DNA from: Flexifilum sp034434595
GTDB lineage: Bacteria; Chloroflexota; Anaerolineae; Aggregatilineales; Phototrophicaceae
Direction: 5' to 3'
Length of the DNA: 64,000 nt
NCBI GenBank assembly: GCA_034434595.1
Contig: DAOTZD010000016.1
Span: 62,001-126,000, forward strand
The position numbers were made by a program, and so were the translations under genes. Each line of letters begins with the position of its first letter. Position 1 is the first letter of the stretch. The notes under the pieces are model-generated. The model worked only from the letters and a program-made list of their open reading frames with translations, was not told where the DNA came from and did not search any database. This document shows, one piece after another, positions 26,090 through 35,930 of the stretch.

Positions 26090-27118
26090 CTATTCTTGTC
26101 CAACATCGCTGTCGCCTACTGCGGAATCTACATCCTGCGCGGTCACCGTCTGCCGACCTGAGGGCAGCGGTTCAACACTTACTTTTTGCGCCCCATGATT
26201 GCGCCGGATGAGATAATGATCGAGGTCGCGCGCAATAAATGTGTTGGGAAACACGCTTCGCGCTTCCGCGATGATGTCCATCTCTCTGTAACGGCGCGAA
26301 ACATGCGTCAAAATCAGTGACCGCACGTTGTTTTCGGCTGCCAGCGTCGCCGCTTGTTCAGCGGTGATATGCCCAAAGGCAAGTGCGGTATCACTGTCCT
26401 CACGTAAAAAAGTCGCTTCGATGACTAACGCATCGGCATCGCGCACATGCTCGCGGATATTCTCCAACCGCCCAATATCCCCGATATGCACCAATTTCGC
26501 GCCTTCTACTAACTCACCGAGTACCATCTCCGGTGTAATGACGCGCCCATCCGCCAGCGTGATCGAGTGTCCACCGACTAACCGCCCGCGCTCTGGTCCT
26601 TCGGGAATTCCTAGTGCTTCCGCTTGTTCCACCAAAAACGGGCGGCGCGATTTTTCCTGAAAGATGAATCCGAAGTTGCCCGGTCCGCGATGCGATACCG
26701 GAAACGCGCTCACCGAGAAGTCTTTGCCGCTGAAGATCACTCCCGGCTTTAGTTCCAGCATCTTGATCTCAATCGGAAGCTGCTCATATTGCAGCACTAC
26801 ACCGAACAACAGCGCATGTACACGATCCAGCGTAACCCGCCCGCCGTAAATCTCAATATGTTCGATTGCTTCGTTTTCCCAGCGCGCAAACGTCGAAATT
26901 AGCCCGCCAAGCCCCAAGATGTGATCGAGATGGGCGTGCGTCAGCAAAATCTTGTTCAGCTTTTTGAAGCCAATGCCGCTGCGAAGAATTTGCCGCTGCG
27001 TGCCTTCGCCACAGTCGATCATGAAGCGGTGTTCTCCCGCGAAAACGACTTGTGAGGGAAGCCCACGATAGATCGATGGCGCGGATGCCGATGTTCCCAT
27101 GAACACGATCTCAAACAT
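26090..27118 (-). CDS. rnz: Ribonuclease Z (tRNA 3' processing endonuclease)
   Basis: 342 residues of the metallo-beta-lactamase fold. It removes the 3' trailer of tRNA precursors. The zinc motif THAHLDH sits near residue 60, and ILTHVSRRY near the end gives the other metal-binding His; GEGTQRQILR is the RNase Z turn before the metal site. The exosite region (YEQLPIEIKMLELKPG) is in its expected place. A polar tail of about 35 residues follows the fold. The start overlaps the last base of the upstream GT39-type gene's stop, so translation may be coupled. Confidence 0.92.
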   Translation of the reverse strand: MFEIVFMGTSASAPSIYRGLPSQVVFAGEHRFMIDCGEGTQRQILRSGIGFKKLNKILLTHAHLDHILGLGGLISTFARWENEAIEHIEIYGGRVTLDRVHALLFGVVLQYEQLPIEIKMLELKPGVIFSGKDFSVSAFPVSHRGPGNFGFIFQEKSRRPFLVEQAEALGIPEGPERGRLVGGHSITLADGRVITPEMVLGELVEGAKLVHIGDIGRLENIREHVRDADALVIEATFLREDSDTALAFGHITAEQAATLAAENNVRSLILTHVSRRYREMDIIAEARSVFPNTFIARDLDHYLIRRNHGAQKVSVEPLPSGRQTVTAQDVDSAVGDSDVGQE

Positions 27119-29193
27119 CAGTCGCTCCCGCTGGGAGCAGCAGATGCGCTTTCCACCGTGATCTGTCCCATGAAAAGACGCGCCCCGCGCTCGATATTGT
27201 TGGAGTCGTACACAGGTAGACGAATATCCGTGTTGTCCTCGTATGCGCCGACAGACAACCCGTACACACCGTCGAGAATTTCAAAAGGAAGCTGTAAGAA
27301 AGCCACCTGCACAAACACATCACGCGCTTGAAGTTGCGACGGAAGCACGCTGATGCCGTCCCATTGGAGCGCAATCGCGGATGGATCGCTCAAGACATGC
27401 ACAAATAGGCGCAAATCCGACGGAACATCCCCATCAACGCGCCAATACGTTACAATCGGTACAGTATCTCCCGGAGCATACACCCCGTCACCTGTTTGTT
27501 CATAACCCAAAAAACTGATATTCCCGCCCATGCGAATCGGCGGCGCGGTCACTTCTTGTCCGCCCGGCGCTTCCGGCGCGAACGACAGCGGGGCAGTTGT
27601 GGTGAGCCGCCCAATCGTGTCTGCAAGCTGACGCTCCACGTTCATAATCACCACACCATCCGGTGGAAGATCGGGACGCGAAAGGGTTTCCCCTGCGTCA
27701 TACCACACTCGCAAAAACGGATTGATGTTCGCAAGTGTCATCTCATCGGGCGCGATGATCTGGGTTGCCCCGCCGCCATTCGTGAAGATCAAGCCACTTC
27801 CGCAGTCGGCATAGCGCAGCGGTGCGGTTTGACGATGCATCATCAACAGCAGGCGTTGTGTTTGTGTGATGCCTGCTGGCGCGGGCTCGCCTGTGCCAAT
27901 CGCCACTGCTGAAGGCGAACATACCACTGTATCGCTCGTTGCGGCGGTCACATCGACATAATGTGCTAGCGCCCCTAATCGCGCGTTGAATGCCGTGTGG
28001 GTGGCTTCATCTTCCCGCCACGTCTGGAAAAAGTCTCGTATCGTCCATTGGAGGTTAAAAATTAGCAGTCCAACAATCAACAGCGCGATAAGAATGCGTG
28101 AGCGCGATGGAAAACTGCGATACAACGTCGTAGCGCCCAATCCAAACAGCAGCGCGATCAGCGGCAGCGCCCCCGCCATCGCCAAAAAATTCGGGCTGTT
28201 GTTCGCCAGCAGGGCAACGGGCAGCACAATAATTGTACAGATCACGAGTAGCGCGAAACGCGGCTGCCGCCAGTAGCGTACCGCCGCCGCAATTCCTACC
28301 AGCAGCAGAAGCGCGCTCACCAAGTCGATCAATGGGCGCTGGGGGAGATTATGCGTAGGGTTTGTATCCCCCCGAAATGCGATCCCGCTTAATCCGGCGA
28401 TCAGTGATTGCAGTGGGGTTAAATTGTCCGGTACCTCTTGGTCAATAAACAACCGCTGTGCGCCCGATAATTCCGGCGCACCCAAGGTTGCAATCAAATA
28501 TGGGGTCGCTAACACAATCATCACCACAACGGCGAACCATGTATAACTTAATGTGCGCCGCGACAGCGGCTGTCGGGACAGCACCATATAGGCAATGAAG
28601 ATCATCACTGCCAGCGCCACCACAAGGCTGATCGGGTGAATATAAAAGCCAAAACCAAGTGCTACACCCAACCCGGCGAATGGAATCGTGCGCGCTTCGC
28701 GCTGTGACGCTGTGCCATAGACTGGAAACGCCCGCGCCAGCGCCAGCAGTACTCCAGAAACGTAAAGCGGCACAAGCGCTTCTCTCCATATCCCGCGTGA
28801 AAGCAGCACCGGAAACATGCCAATCGCCAGCATTGCAAGGGAAGTCAGTCCCGCCGATGAACCGAACAATCGTTTGCCCACGGCGTATACCATCGCTAGT
28901 GACAGCATCCCCGCGAATACCGAAAGCATTCGGTAGCCGACCAAACCGCCCCCTGTCAGGCTGGTCGCACTGGCAAGCAGGATGTGATACATCCCTTCCC
29001 GTCCTTCGCCGCGCAAATTGAAAAATACGCGCGGGTTTCCCTGCCGTGCCGCTTCGGTAATTTGAATGTCGTCAATTTCGTTATCCGTCAGACCCGGCGG
29101 CAGCGTGGGTAAGTCCCACAGGCGTAGGGTGGCGCTCAACAGCAGAAAAATAACTGCCAGCGCGTAAATGATGCGGTTTGCCCGGTTCGACAA
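27118..29193 (-). CDS. GT39-type membrane glycosyltransferase-like protein
   Basis: 691 residues, about 11-12 membrane segments in the first 380 and then a soluble, extracytoplasmic domain of about 300. After the first helix comes LTDNEIDDIQI, the acidic motif of GT-C enzymes (compare the protein at 18.7 kb), followed by REGMYHILLA. The C-terminal domain is beta-rich and has no recognised name. It probably transfers a sugar from a polyprenyl-phosphate donor to a surface acceptor. The stop shares a base with rnz's start codon. Confidence 0.72.
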   Translation of the reverse strand: MSNRANRIIYALAVIFLLLSATLRLWDLPTLPPGLTDNEIDDIQITEAARQGNPRVFFNLRGEGREGMYHILLASATSLTGGGLVGYRMLSVFAGMLSLAMVYAVGKRLFGSSAGLTSLAMLAIGMFPVLLSRGIWREALVPLYVSGVLLALARAFPVYGTASQREARTIPFAGLGVALGFGFYIHPISLVVALAVMIFIAYMVLSRQPLSRRTLSYTWFAVVVMIVLATPYLIATLGAPELSGAQRLFIDQEVPDNLTPLQSLIAGLSGIAFRGDTNPTHNLPQRPLIDLVSALLLLVGIAAAVRYWRQPRFALLVICTIIVLPVALLANNSPNFLAMAGALPLIALLFGLGATTLYRSFPSRSRILIALLIVGLLIFNLQWTIRDFFQTWREDEATHTAFNARLGALAHYVDVTAATSDTVVCSPSAVAIGTGEPAPAGITQTQRLLLMMHRQTAPLRYADCGSGLIFTNGGGATQIIAPDEMTLANINPFLRVWYDAGETLSRPDLPPDGVVIMNVERQLADTIGRLTTTAPLSFAPEAPGGQEVTAPPIRMGGNISFLGYEQTGDGVYAPGDTVPIVTYWRVDGDVPSDLRLFVHVLSDPSAIALQWDGISVLPSQLQARDVFVQVAFLQLPFEILDGVYGLSVGAYEDNTDIRLPVYDSNNIERGARLFMGQITVESASAAPSGSD

Positions 29194-29267
29194 AAGAAAC
29201 CATCCCTAATTGGTGAAATCATCAATGTCTCGTGATGCTGTGCCTCACGTCTGTTTTCCCATAAGGA

Positions 29268-29299
29268 GTTTAGCGAAACTTGTTTAGCCCCTACTAAAC
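29268..29299. repeat. Interspersed palindromic element (GTTTAG ends, GAAACTTGTTT centre)
   Basis: GTTTAG...GAAACTTGTTT...GCCCCTAC...CTAAAC. It shares the GAAACTTGTTT core with the elements at 31205 and 57944, and the CCCCTAC with others. In the gap between two minus-strand genes. Confidence 0.45.
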
Positions 29300-29303
29300 C
29301 CAT

Positions 29304-29804
29304 TCAAATCGCCGTTGCCCATGCGGTGAATGCCAGCACCAGCACCCCCAGCACAACATTTGCCCATGTCAGCCGTACTTCGCGGCGGCGCAATTTTTCC
29401 GCTTCTTGTGGATTGCCCTTGCCGCGTTCAATGAGCAGGGTAGCGCGTTCCAGCGCGGGCGCGACTCCATATTGCAGCAGCAAACCGCACACCACCATCC
29501 CAAGGATGGCGATATGCTTGAGCAGCATCACCCGGCTCCATTCGTTGTCGAATTGTAGCACGCCATCGTAGTTTGGGTCACCCGACATATTGATGAACCC
29601 CGTCAGCACCAGCACCGCTAGGCTGAAGTTGATCAACGGGAAGAAGCGTTTGCGAAAACGCCCTAACAGCATGTACAGTGCCGGTGATTCTTGCAGTACG
29701 CGCTTGGTTTCAGGAAAGACAAGTAGTGACAATATGAACAAGCCGCCCAACCATACAACCGTCGCGATGAGGTGAAAAAAGTAGCTGATCGCGAGCATAT
29801 TCAT
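29304..29804 (-). CDS. CopD-type four-helix membrane protein
   Basis: 166 residues, about four membrane helices. The first helix carries His in SYFFHLIATVVWLGGLF, then FPETKRVL; the second has FFPLINFSLAVLVLTGF; a third follows LKHIAILGMVV. The spaced His residues and layout resemble CopD/DUF2269-like domains, which are linked to copper handling or bind haem. A role with copper is not shown by neighbours, none of which encodes a copper chaperone or oxidase. Function is thus uncertain. Confidence 0.6.
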   Translation of the reverse strand: MNMLAISYFFHLIATVVWLGGLFILSLLVFPETKRVLQESPALYMLLGRFRKRFFPLINFSLAVLVLTGFINMSGDPNYDGVLQFDNEWSRVMLLKHIAILGMVVCGLLLQYGVAPALERATLLIERGKGNPQEAEKLRRREVRLTWANVVLGVLVLAFTAWATAI

Positions 29805-29946
29805 AAATGCCTTCTCCGTCTTACAATTTCAATTTGAAACGCCTCGCTCAAACATTTGCAAAAACAAACACAGCAATGCTTCCTCAATGTTTAAGCGTAA
29901 CTACTTGGACATCAAAGGACATGGACGACAATACTTCACACTCGCC

Positions 29947-31182
29947 TTAACCCCCCGCCGATACCGTCGCGCAGGTTGTCGGCGGGACAAGCCCCAATGC
30001 CTCGTCGCTGCTTGGGTCACGCGCTGGAATGAACCATTCGCCGCAGTACTTCGGCATGTTGGCAAGCGCGGCATAGGCTAGGCGAGTCCCCCCTTCCGGC
30101 GTGGTGATGCTCCACCAATATTCCTCGTTCGCTTCCGTCCATGTCGGGTTCGAGATGTAAATCGTGGACATCAACCCCACCCATGGTCGCCAGTTTTCGG
30201 CTGCGTACTGGTATGCCTCAACGAGATACTGTGCCTGTGTCGCTTCATCAACGGCGAACCACGCATACGCGGGATTCACCGTATCCATCGTCCACCCAAC
30301 TTCCAGCAGCGCCACCTGCCGCGCTGCATCCCCGTTGGCGACCATGATTTTACGCAAATCTTCCACCCGCCGAAAGGTAAAGAACCGCTGTCCCCCATTC
30401 GCTTCTGCTTCATCGGGGCTGACATGCGGCGCGGAATAGCCCGGCGCGTGCATCCCCACCACATCGACATAGCGTTGAAATCCCGCGTTGTACAGTTCTT
30501 GTAGATAAACATCGTCGGGGTGGGCAGTCGCGTCATAGTTGCCCGTAGGCGCAAGTCCCGCCGAAATCACTACCGCGTCGTGGTCAGCCGCGCGGATAGC
30601 TGTGCTGCACGCTTCCAAGAGCGCCACATACCCCGCTGCGTTTGGCTCGCGGTTGCCCCATTCACGGCTCAAATTCGGTTCATTCCAAATTTGATACCCA
30701 TGAATGCGCCCGCGATAGCGTGCCGCCAGCGTGCCGCAGAAGTTCGCCCACGTCGCCAGATCATCGGGAGGCGCATCCACATAATCCACATCCTTTATGC
30801 CCGCCACACTAGGATGCGCCCATGCGGGGGCATCCGTCAAACGGGCGATCACACGCAGATTCCGCATCTCCAGCAGGTCGAGCAGCGAATCTGCTCGCGT
30901 AAAATCATACTCTCCCGGCGCGCGTTCAATGTCCTCCCATGCGAATGTCTGCTTCACGTGCGTGAACGCCATTGTTTGCACCCATTGGCTGTGGATCGTT
31001 GCCCACCAATCCCCCCACCACAGGAACGTCTGAATGCTGTACGTCAGCGGTTGAAACGGCGGATCGGTTACGGCAAAGCCCATGAACGCATCACTGGTTG
31101 ATTGCGGCACGCTGATCACGCCAAGCACGAAGATAATCCAGATGACGGCGGGGATGAGGCGGCGAAGGATGGAGAAGCCCAT
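29947..31182 (-). CDS. Clan-A glycoside-hydrolase-like secreted/anchored protein, copy 1
   Basis: 411 residues: an N-terminal membrane helix or signal peptide (about 8-25), then a TIM-barrel like GH39/GH5 relatives. The putative acid/base is Glu168 in IWNEPN, and the nucleophile Glu294 in LLEVGW; both are kept. Substrate is unknown, but such enzymes act on plant- or microbe-type beta-glycans. It shares WNEPN, REW, and VVISAGLAPTG patterns with the three genes upstream. The last 30 residues end in a short Cys-containing tail. It is the last gene of this minus-strand cluster. Confidence 0.72.
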   Translation of the reverse strand: MGFSILRRLIPAVIWIIFVLGVISVPQSTSDAFMGFAVTDPPFQPLTYSIQTFLWWGDWWATIHSQWVQTMAFTHVKQTFAWEDIERAPGEYDFTRADSLLDLLEMRNLRVIARLTDAPAWAHPSVAGIKDVDYVDAPPDDLATWANFCGTLAARYRGRIHGYQIWNEPNLSREWGNREPNAAGYVALLEACSTAIRAADHDAVVISAGLAPTGNYDATAHPDDVYLQELYNAGFQRYVDVVGMHAPGYSAPHVSPDEAEANGGQRFFTFRRVEDLRKIMVANGDAARQVALLEVGWTMDTVNPAYAWFAVDEATQAQYLVEAYQYAAENWRPWVGLMSTIYISNPTWTEANEEYWWSITTPEGGTRLAYAALANMPKYCGEWFIPARDPSSDEALGLVPPTTCATVSAGG

Positions 31183-31204
31183 ACAGTTAATCTATCCGGT
31201 TAAA

Positions 31205-31243
31205 GTAGGGACGCGCCAAACGAAACTTGTTTCATCCGCGTCC
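31205..31243. repeat. Interspersed palindromic element, GTAGGGACGCG type
   Basis: GTAGGGACGCG ... GAAACTTGTTTC ... CGCGTCC. The outer stem is GGACGCG/CGCGTCC and the inner GAAAC/GTTTC. The same structure appears, reversed, at 57944-57984. It lies between copies 1 and 2 of the glycoside-hydrolase-like genes. Confidence 0.6.
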
Positions 31244-31367
31244 TCATTGAGCGATGAGATTGTATTTTTCAGATGGTCTCTGAAGCAAATAATCAGGGGC
31301 GTACTCGACTTGCTGTACGCCCCTTGCATAGAGACACTCTTGGACTCTTTCGAGTTCGTATTTGGTG

Positions 31368-32783
31368 TTACTGGAAGCGTGATTCGTATTCTCGATTCCA
31401 GTCGCGCACCGCGTCGAACACTGGACGGAATTGGAAGCCCGGTCCAATAATCGAATATGCTACATTGTCGTTGTTCGGGTCCCATCCCGCTTGCGCGCCA
31501 TAGTTCAAATTCCACAGGAATGCGAGCTGAACAATGTCCCATTCCACCATGTTATTGAGCGCCCGCACGGTGAAATCGCGCTGTTCTTCCAGCGTATTGT
31601 CCAGCGCGAAGCCGAACCCTTCCGGCACACCGTCCAATCCTTCCGCGCTTGGCCAGCCGAACTCGGTTACGCACAGCTTTTGATCTCCGCCTGCCAGCGC
31701 GATCTTGCTGGCATAGGTCTGAAGTGTGCTTCTGAAGCTCCAACTATGATGTGGATTATCGAACGGACCTCTAAACTGTGCCGTCGGGTCATCGGGGATC
31801 GCATCTGAGGTGTAGTCTGGGCTGACATTGATGCCGTTGTGGTGCGCGCCCACACAGTCGGTATAGTTGAGCAGTCCCGCTTCAATCATCTGATCCATGT
31901 ACACAAAATCGTCCCATGCGCTCACGCCGTCGCTCAAGCCTGTTGGCGCAAGCGCACCACTGACTACGATTACGCCGGGGTCAACCGCCTTGATGGCTTG
32001 ATACGAGACACGCAGCAGTTCGACATAGTTCGCGGCAGTCAGCCCTTCCGTCGATGTCCATTCGCGGTCAAGGTTTTGCTCGTTCCACACTTCAACCGCG
32101 TGTACCATTCCCGGATAGCGTCGCAAAATGTCGCTCACGAAATCCGCGTAATCCTGTGGGTTGTCAGGGGGGCCGTGTTTGCTTAAATCGACACCCGGCT
32201 CGCGCGCCCATTCGGGCGCGGTCACGACGGAGATCAGAACCTTTAAACCATACTGCTGTGCAGCAGGCAGGTATAAATCCAGTACCGTCCAGTCGTACAC
32301 ATCTGGCGCGGTTTCGATGTCCTGCCATCGTACCTGCTGTTTGACCCAATTCACATCAAGTTGATTCGCTGCTACGTCCATCCATTGATCCATGATGTCA
32401 TAGCTCACCTGCACCTGCACCCCCAACTGAAAGCGCGTGACCTCAATCGGAAGCAAGGTGGCTGTCGGCGGTGGATTTGTCGGTGCAGTGGTTGCCAACT
32501 GCGCGACACGGGTAGAAGTCGCAGGAAGTGTTGGCGGAATCGTTGGTGTATTCGCTTGCGCGACTGCTTCGCCGCTTTGCGATGGTGTGCCTTCCACCGC
32601 GACGGTTTCCGGCAGGGCGACATTTCTCAGTGCGCCCGCGAACCGTTCATCGGTAATCGAACCATATGCCAAGTAGATGGCGACAAATGTCACCGCGCCC
32701 ATGACAAACGTGATACCCGCCCAGATGAGGACAAAGCCGCGCATCTGGCGGCGGATACGAATTTCCCTTGTTGTTCTGGCCAT
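31368..32783 (-). CDS. Clan-A glycoside-hydrolase-like membrane-anchored protein, copy 2
   Basis: 471 residues. A type-II anchor helix at about 15-40 is followed by a Thr/Pro-rich linker (about 60-112, PTIPPTLPATSTR) and then a TIM barrel. The candidate catalytic acids are Glu235 (WNEQNLDREW) and Glu374 (VTEFGWPS), both present. The barrel is closely similar in outline to the other three here (NWVKQQVRWQDIE, VIVVSGALAPTG). It begins only 11 bases after the stop of the gene upstream, so the two are in one operon. AGAGG lies about 8 bases before the ATG. Confidence 0.75.
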   Translation of the reverse strand: MARTTREIRIRRQMRGFVLIWAGITFVMGAVTFVAIYLAYGSITDERFAGALRNVALPETVAVEGTPSQSGEAVAQANTPTIPPTLPATSTRVAQLATTAPTNPPPTATLLPIEVTRFQLGVQVQVSYDIMDQWMDVAANQLDVNWVKQQVRWQDIETAPDVYDWTVLDLYLPAAQQYGLKVLISVVTAPEWAREPGVDLSKHGPPDNPQDYADFVSDILRRYPGMVHAVEVWNEQNLDREWTSTEGLTAANYVELLRVSYQAIKAVDPGVIVVSGALAPTGLSDGVSAWDDFVYMDQMIEAGLLNYTDCVGAHHNGINVSPDYTSDAIPDDPTAQFRGPFDNPHHSWSFRSTLQTYASKIALAGGDQKLCVTEFGWPSAEGLDGVPEGFGFALDNTLEEQRDFTVRALNNMVEWDIVQLAFLWNLNYGAQAGWDPNNDNVAYSIIGPGFQFRPVFDAVRDWNREYESRFQ

Positions 32784-32794
32784 TGCATAAACCT

Positions 32795-35794
32795 CTATCG
32801 CGCACCCGCGATTGCATCACAAGCGGGACAGCCGCCGCCGGGTCGAATGATGGCGAAGCCCGCCATCGGGTCTGTGCCGTAGAAGTCAAAGTCCACGTTC
32901 CATACGATCAACAAGCGCACACGTCCGCTTTGCGATGCCAGCGCTATCGCTTCTGCCAGCCACGCCGCTTGCTGTCCGACAGTCGTGTTTGCGCCCCACG
33001 CAAAATACGGGTCCAGTGGAGGATAACCTTCCGGCGTGAGATACCCCAGTTCGGTGAAGCAAATTGGACGCTGTCCCCCAATCGCATTCCAGTACGTATC
33101 CAACATGCCAAAGAAATAGCGCGTGTAGTAGTTGTCACGCGGATCGCCGCTGCGTTGATTGGGACCGACCACGCCTTCGTTATAGTGTGCCCCCAAGCAG
33201 TCCATCCATTGAACCGCCCCTGCTGCCACCATATCGCGGATAAAGCGGTCATCGTTGACCACCCGTCCCGGAAATGCGGCTTCTGCCCCGGTTGGCGCGG
33301 GCGCACCGCTGATCACCATCACGCTGCTGTTGGCGCTCTTGATCGCTTGATACGCTTGCCGCAGCATATCGGCATATCCCGCTCCGCTGATTTGTCCGGC
33401 GGGCCATTCACGGTCAATGTTTGGTTCGTTCCATACTTCAATAGCATCGGGACCCAGCCCTGCGACCCCACCCAAGAACGACGCGAATCCTTGCACATAG
33501 CCCGCGCCGCCCGCCGCGAGATCATTCGGATAGCCAACTACGCCAAGCAGAATTTTGAATCCGCGTGCGTGTGCTTCCGAAATGGGACCCGCCGCCATTC
33601 CCGGATCGCTTCCCGGCGCATAACGAAGCTGAATTTTCATCCAGTTCATCCCGGCACGCTGCATTGCTGCCGCGCCGCCTGTCCCCGTGCTGGTGACGTG
33701 TCCGCCGTATTCAAAATTGCCCACGGTGATGCTTCCCGCGACAGGGCGCACTGCCGCCGCTGGATTGCCCACCGCCGGATTCGATCCCGGCGCGACTGCC
33801 GCCGCCCGATTTGGCGTATTTGTTGGTGCGGGTGTGTTCGTGGGGGTAGGGGTGAGTGTCGGAGTTGGCGTGTTGGTCGGCGCGAAAACCGCCACCGCTG
33901 CGCCACTGCGTGCCGCCCCCGCGCCGTCTCCGCTGATGACTTCCACGTTCACGGCGTAATTGCCATCTGGCGCTTGAATGGTCGCCACCAGTTCTTCGTT
34001 GAGTCCAGTGAAGGCTTCAGCAATCGTCCCGTCCGTGCCTTCAATTGTCCAGCGCAGCGTCAATTCTTGGGGGCCAACCTGTGCCGGAATTTGCAGTTTG
34101 TAATTCAAAATCGTGTTCAGCACGCCGTCAGCCAGCCCACCGCTTAACAGGTCTTCAAACGCCACGCCATGAATCCCGAACGCCAGCCCGCGATCCATGC
34201 GATAGCGCAGCGTGTCGGGGGTTGTCAGCCACATGCGCGCGACAGGATTTTGATTTTCGTCCAAATATTCGATGTATGTTTGAAGGGTCAGTGGATCGAT
34301 GCCCGTCGCCGCGCGATAGCCATCCAATCGCGCGAAAATCGTGTCGCCGGGGTTGACCGTTCCCGTGTCGGTGGTGATCGCTTCAACGGACACATCACCA
34401 AGCGCCGAGAGTGCCTGATCAAAGCTGATGCTGGCATACTCTCCGCCGGTCTCGCGCACACTCTGCGCCGATAGTCCAAGCAGAATCTTTCCACGCTCGA
34501 CTTCGCCTACGCCCCAACGCAGCATCGCCTCTACCAGCCGATCCGCTCCCGGTGCATACGTTGTTGGGTCAATCGGCAGCGTGATCTGCATCAAATCGAC
34601 TGCTGCGCCAATTGCGCGCCAGTCATACGCGCCCGTGTCCCATACGCCGCCAACATTCTGCGCGCTGGGAACAACCACACCGAGCGACACGCCTGCGCCG
34701 CGCGTCAATCTGCCCACTTCAGTGATGAATGCGGCGAAGTTCGCCCGTTGATCGGGCGCGAGATCACGATAGTCGATCACTACACCGTCAAATCCGTTGC
34801 TCGTCACAAATCCCGCAAGCTGTACCGCATGTGCGTTTCGCAGTGAAACGCTGTTCAAGATTGTATTGATCGTGGCGGTATCCACCGCGCGCGGATCAGT
34901 ATAGTTTCGCACAACAGGCATCACCATGTAGCTTGCGTTAGTTTCAAAACCTGCCGCTAAACTGCCTGCTAATGTCCCTTCAAGCGTTGGTTGCAATCCC
35001 GCCGGCGAAACAATCGTTGCCAATCCAGCTACATCAGGTGTAAGTACCTGTGTCACATCGACTGCCGCCAGCACGCGCGGTTGATCCACCGCCGCTGATT
35101 GGAACAGCGCGACATACTCTGGTACATCATCAAGTGTTGCGGTCATATCGCCGTTCGCGTTGGGATGTGCAGGAATAAAGCGCCATTCCGCGCGCGTGGA
35201 ATCGTAAGCATACAAATCGAGAATATCCGTCGTGTTGACTGTCGCGGGCGTATCCACGCTGATCGTCACCTGTTCCGGCGTTACTCCCCGCGCGTCGATG
35301 GTATATACCGGACTCTGAATCGCTAGCGATGGCGGCTGCGCGGCGAAAGCCTCTGCTATCCATGCACCCGCGCTTGTATCGCGGTTCAAATACGCTTGCA
35401 TCGATACACTATCCAATGCCACGCCAAAATCGTCAATAACTGACGGGGTCAAGGCTGCCGGATCAACACTCAAGTTGAAGCCATCTATGCTCACAGTATT
35501 GTTTTGTGGCGAAAGCGTGATGTACTGCGCCCCGAACACGCGCTGATACAGATTGAACGGTGGCAGCAGCAGCCCCACGCCGATCAGAATCACGACTGTG
35601 AATACTGTCGCCAATCCCGTGATCCAGCAGCCGACTCCACGACGGCGCGGTGATTGCGCGAATTCATGCGTCGAAGTGGCTGTTGGATCATGCCGCATAT
35701 CACGCTGCATCACACGCGGCATTTGGTCTGTATCGACAAATGAGCTTCTTTGGCGCGGCTGAGGGGATTCTTCTTGGGGATTTCGATTACTCAT
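32795..35794 (-). CDS. Large membrane-anchored protein: GH18-like domain plus clan-A glycoside-hydrolase-like domain, copy 3
   Basis: 999 residues from ATG 35794, which has AGAAGG 6 bases upstream (the longer frame is disfavoured). Order: polar N-terminus, membrane helix at about 56-78, a beta domain, a GH18-like barrel (about 239-555) related to YaaH-type spore-wall proteins, a Thr/Pro linker (about 638-655), then a clan-A barrel (about 690-999). In the GH18 motif FDGVVIDYR (335-343), the usual Glu is replaced by Arg and a middle Asp by Val, so that domain is likely non-catalytic. The second barrel keeps Glu790 (WNEPN) and Glu915 (FTELGY). The C-terminus ends in GGCPACDA. First gene of a two-gene operon with copy 2. 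Confidence 0.75.
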   Translation of the reverse strand: MSNRNPQEESPQPRQRSSFVDTDQMPRVMQRDMRHDPTATSTHEFAQSPRRRGVGCWITGLATVFTVVILIGVGLLLPPFNLYQRVFGAQYITLSPQNNTVSIDGFNLSVDPAALTPSVIDDFGVALDSVSMQAYLNRDTSAGAWIAEAFAAQPPSLAIQSPVYTIDARGVTPEQVTISVDTPATVNTTDILDLYAYDSTRAEWRFIPAHPNANGDMTATLDDVPEYVALFQSAAVDQPRVLAAVDVTQVLTPDVAGLATIVSPAGLQPTLEGTLAGSLAAGFETNASYMVMPVVRNYTDPRAVDTATINTILNSVSLRNAHAVQLAGFVTSNGFDGVVIDYRDLAPDQRANFAAFITEVGRLTRGAGVSLGVVVPSAQNVGGVWDTGAYDWRAIGAAVDLMQITLPIDPTTYAPGADRLVEAMLRWGVGEVERGKILLGLSAQSVRETGGEYASISFDQALSALGDVSVEAITTDTGTVNPGDTIFARLDGYRAATGIDPLTLQTYIEYLDENQNPVARMWLTTPDTLRYRMDRGLAFGIHGVAFEDLLSGGLADGVLNTILNYKLQIPAQVGPQELTLRWTIEGTDGTIAEAFTGLNEELVATIQAPDGNYAVNVEVISGDGAGAARSGAAVAVFAPTNTPTPTLTPTPTNTPAPTNTPNRAAAVAPGSNPAVGNPAAAVRPVAGSITVGNFEYGGHVTSTGTGGAAAMQRAGMNWMKIQLRYAPGSDPGMAAGPISEAHARGFKILLGVVGYPNDLAAGGAGYVQGFASFLGGVAGLGPDAIEVWNEPNIDREWPAGQISGAGYADMLRQAYQAIKSANSSVMVISGAPAPTGAEAAFPGRVVNDDRFIRDMVAAGAVQWMDCLGAHYNEGVVGPNQRSGDPRDNYYTRYFFGMLDTYWNAIGGQRPICFTELGYLTPEGYPPLDPYFAWGANTTVGQQAAWLAEAIALASQSGRVRLLIVWNVDFDFYGTDPMAGFAIIRPGGGCPACDAIAGAR

Positions 35795-35831
35795 GCATAA
35801 CCTTCTTAAGCTGCAAACGAGAAAGAGGGGC

Positions 35832-35890
35832 TGTAGGGGCGTGCGGAACTTATTCCGTTCGTAAACCACCCGATTATCATACGCCCCTCA
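35832..35890. repeat. Interspersed palindromic element, GTAGGGGCG type
   Basis: TGTAGGGGCGTGC then GGAACTTATTCC (palindrome) and a closing ACGCCCCT. It lies between copies 3 and 4 of the glycoside-hydrolase-like genes. Confidence 0.6.
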
Positions 35891-35930
35891 CCTTCATGTG
35901 CAGTTTTATGGACAAATCATATGCGGTGGG

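Noticed and set aside
32768..34147. 459-codon plus-strand frame antisense to the GH-like genes
   Set aside because: It is the shadow of two real genes, with no ribosome site and a basic, Cys-rich composition typical of antisense frames. Similar frames at 36321-37229 and 42079-42840 were dropped for the same reason.
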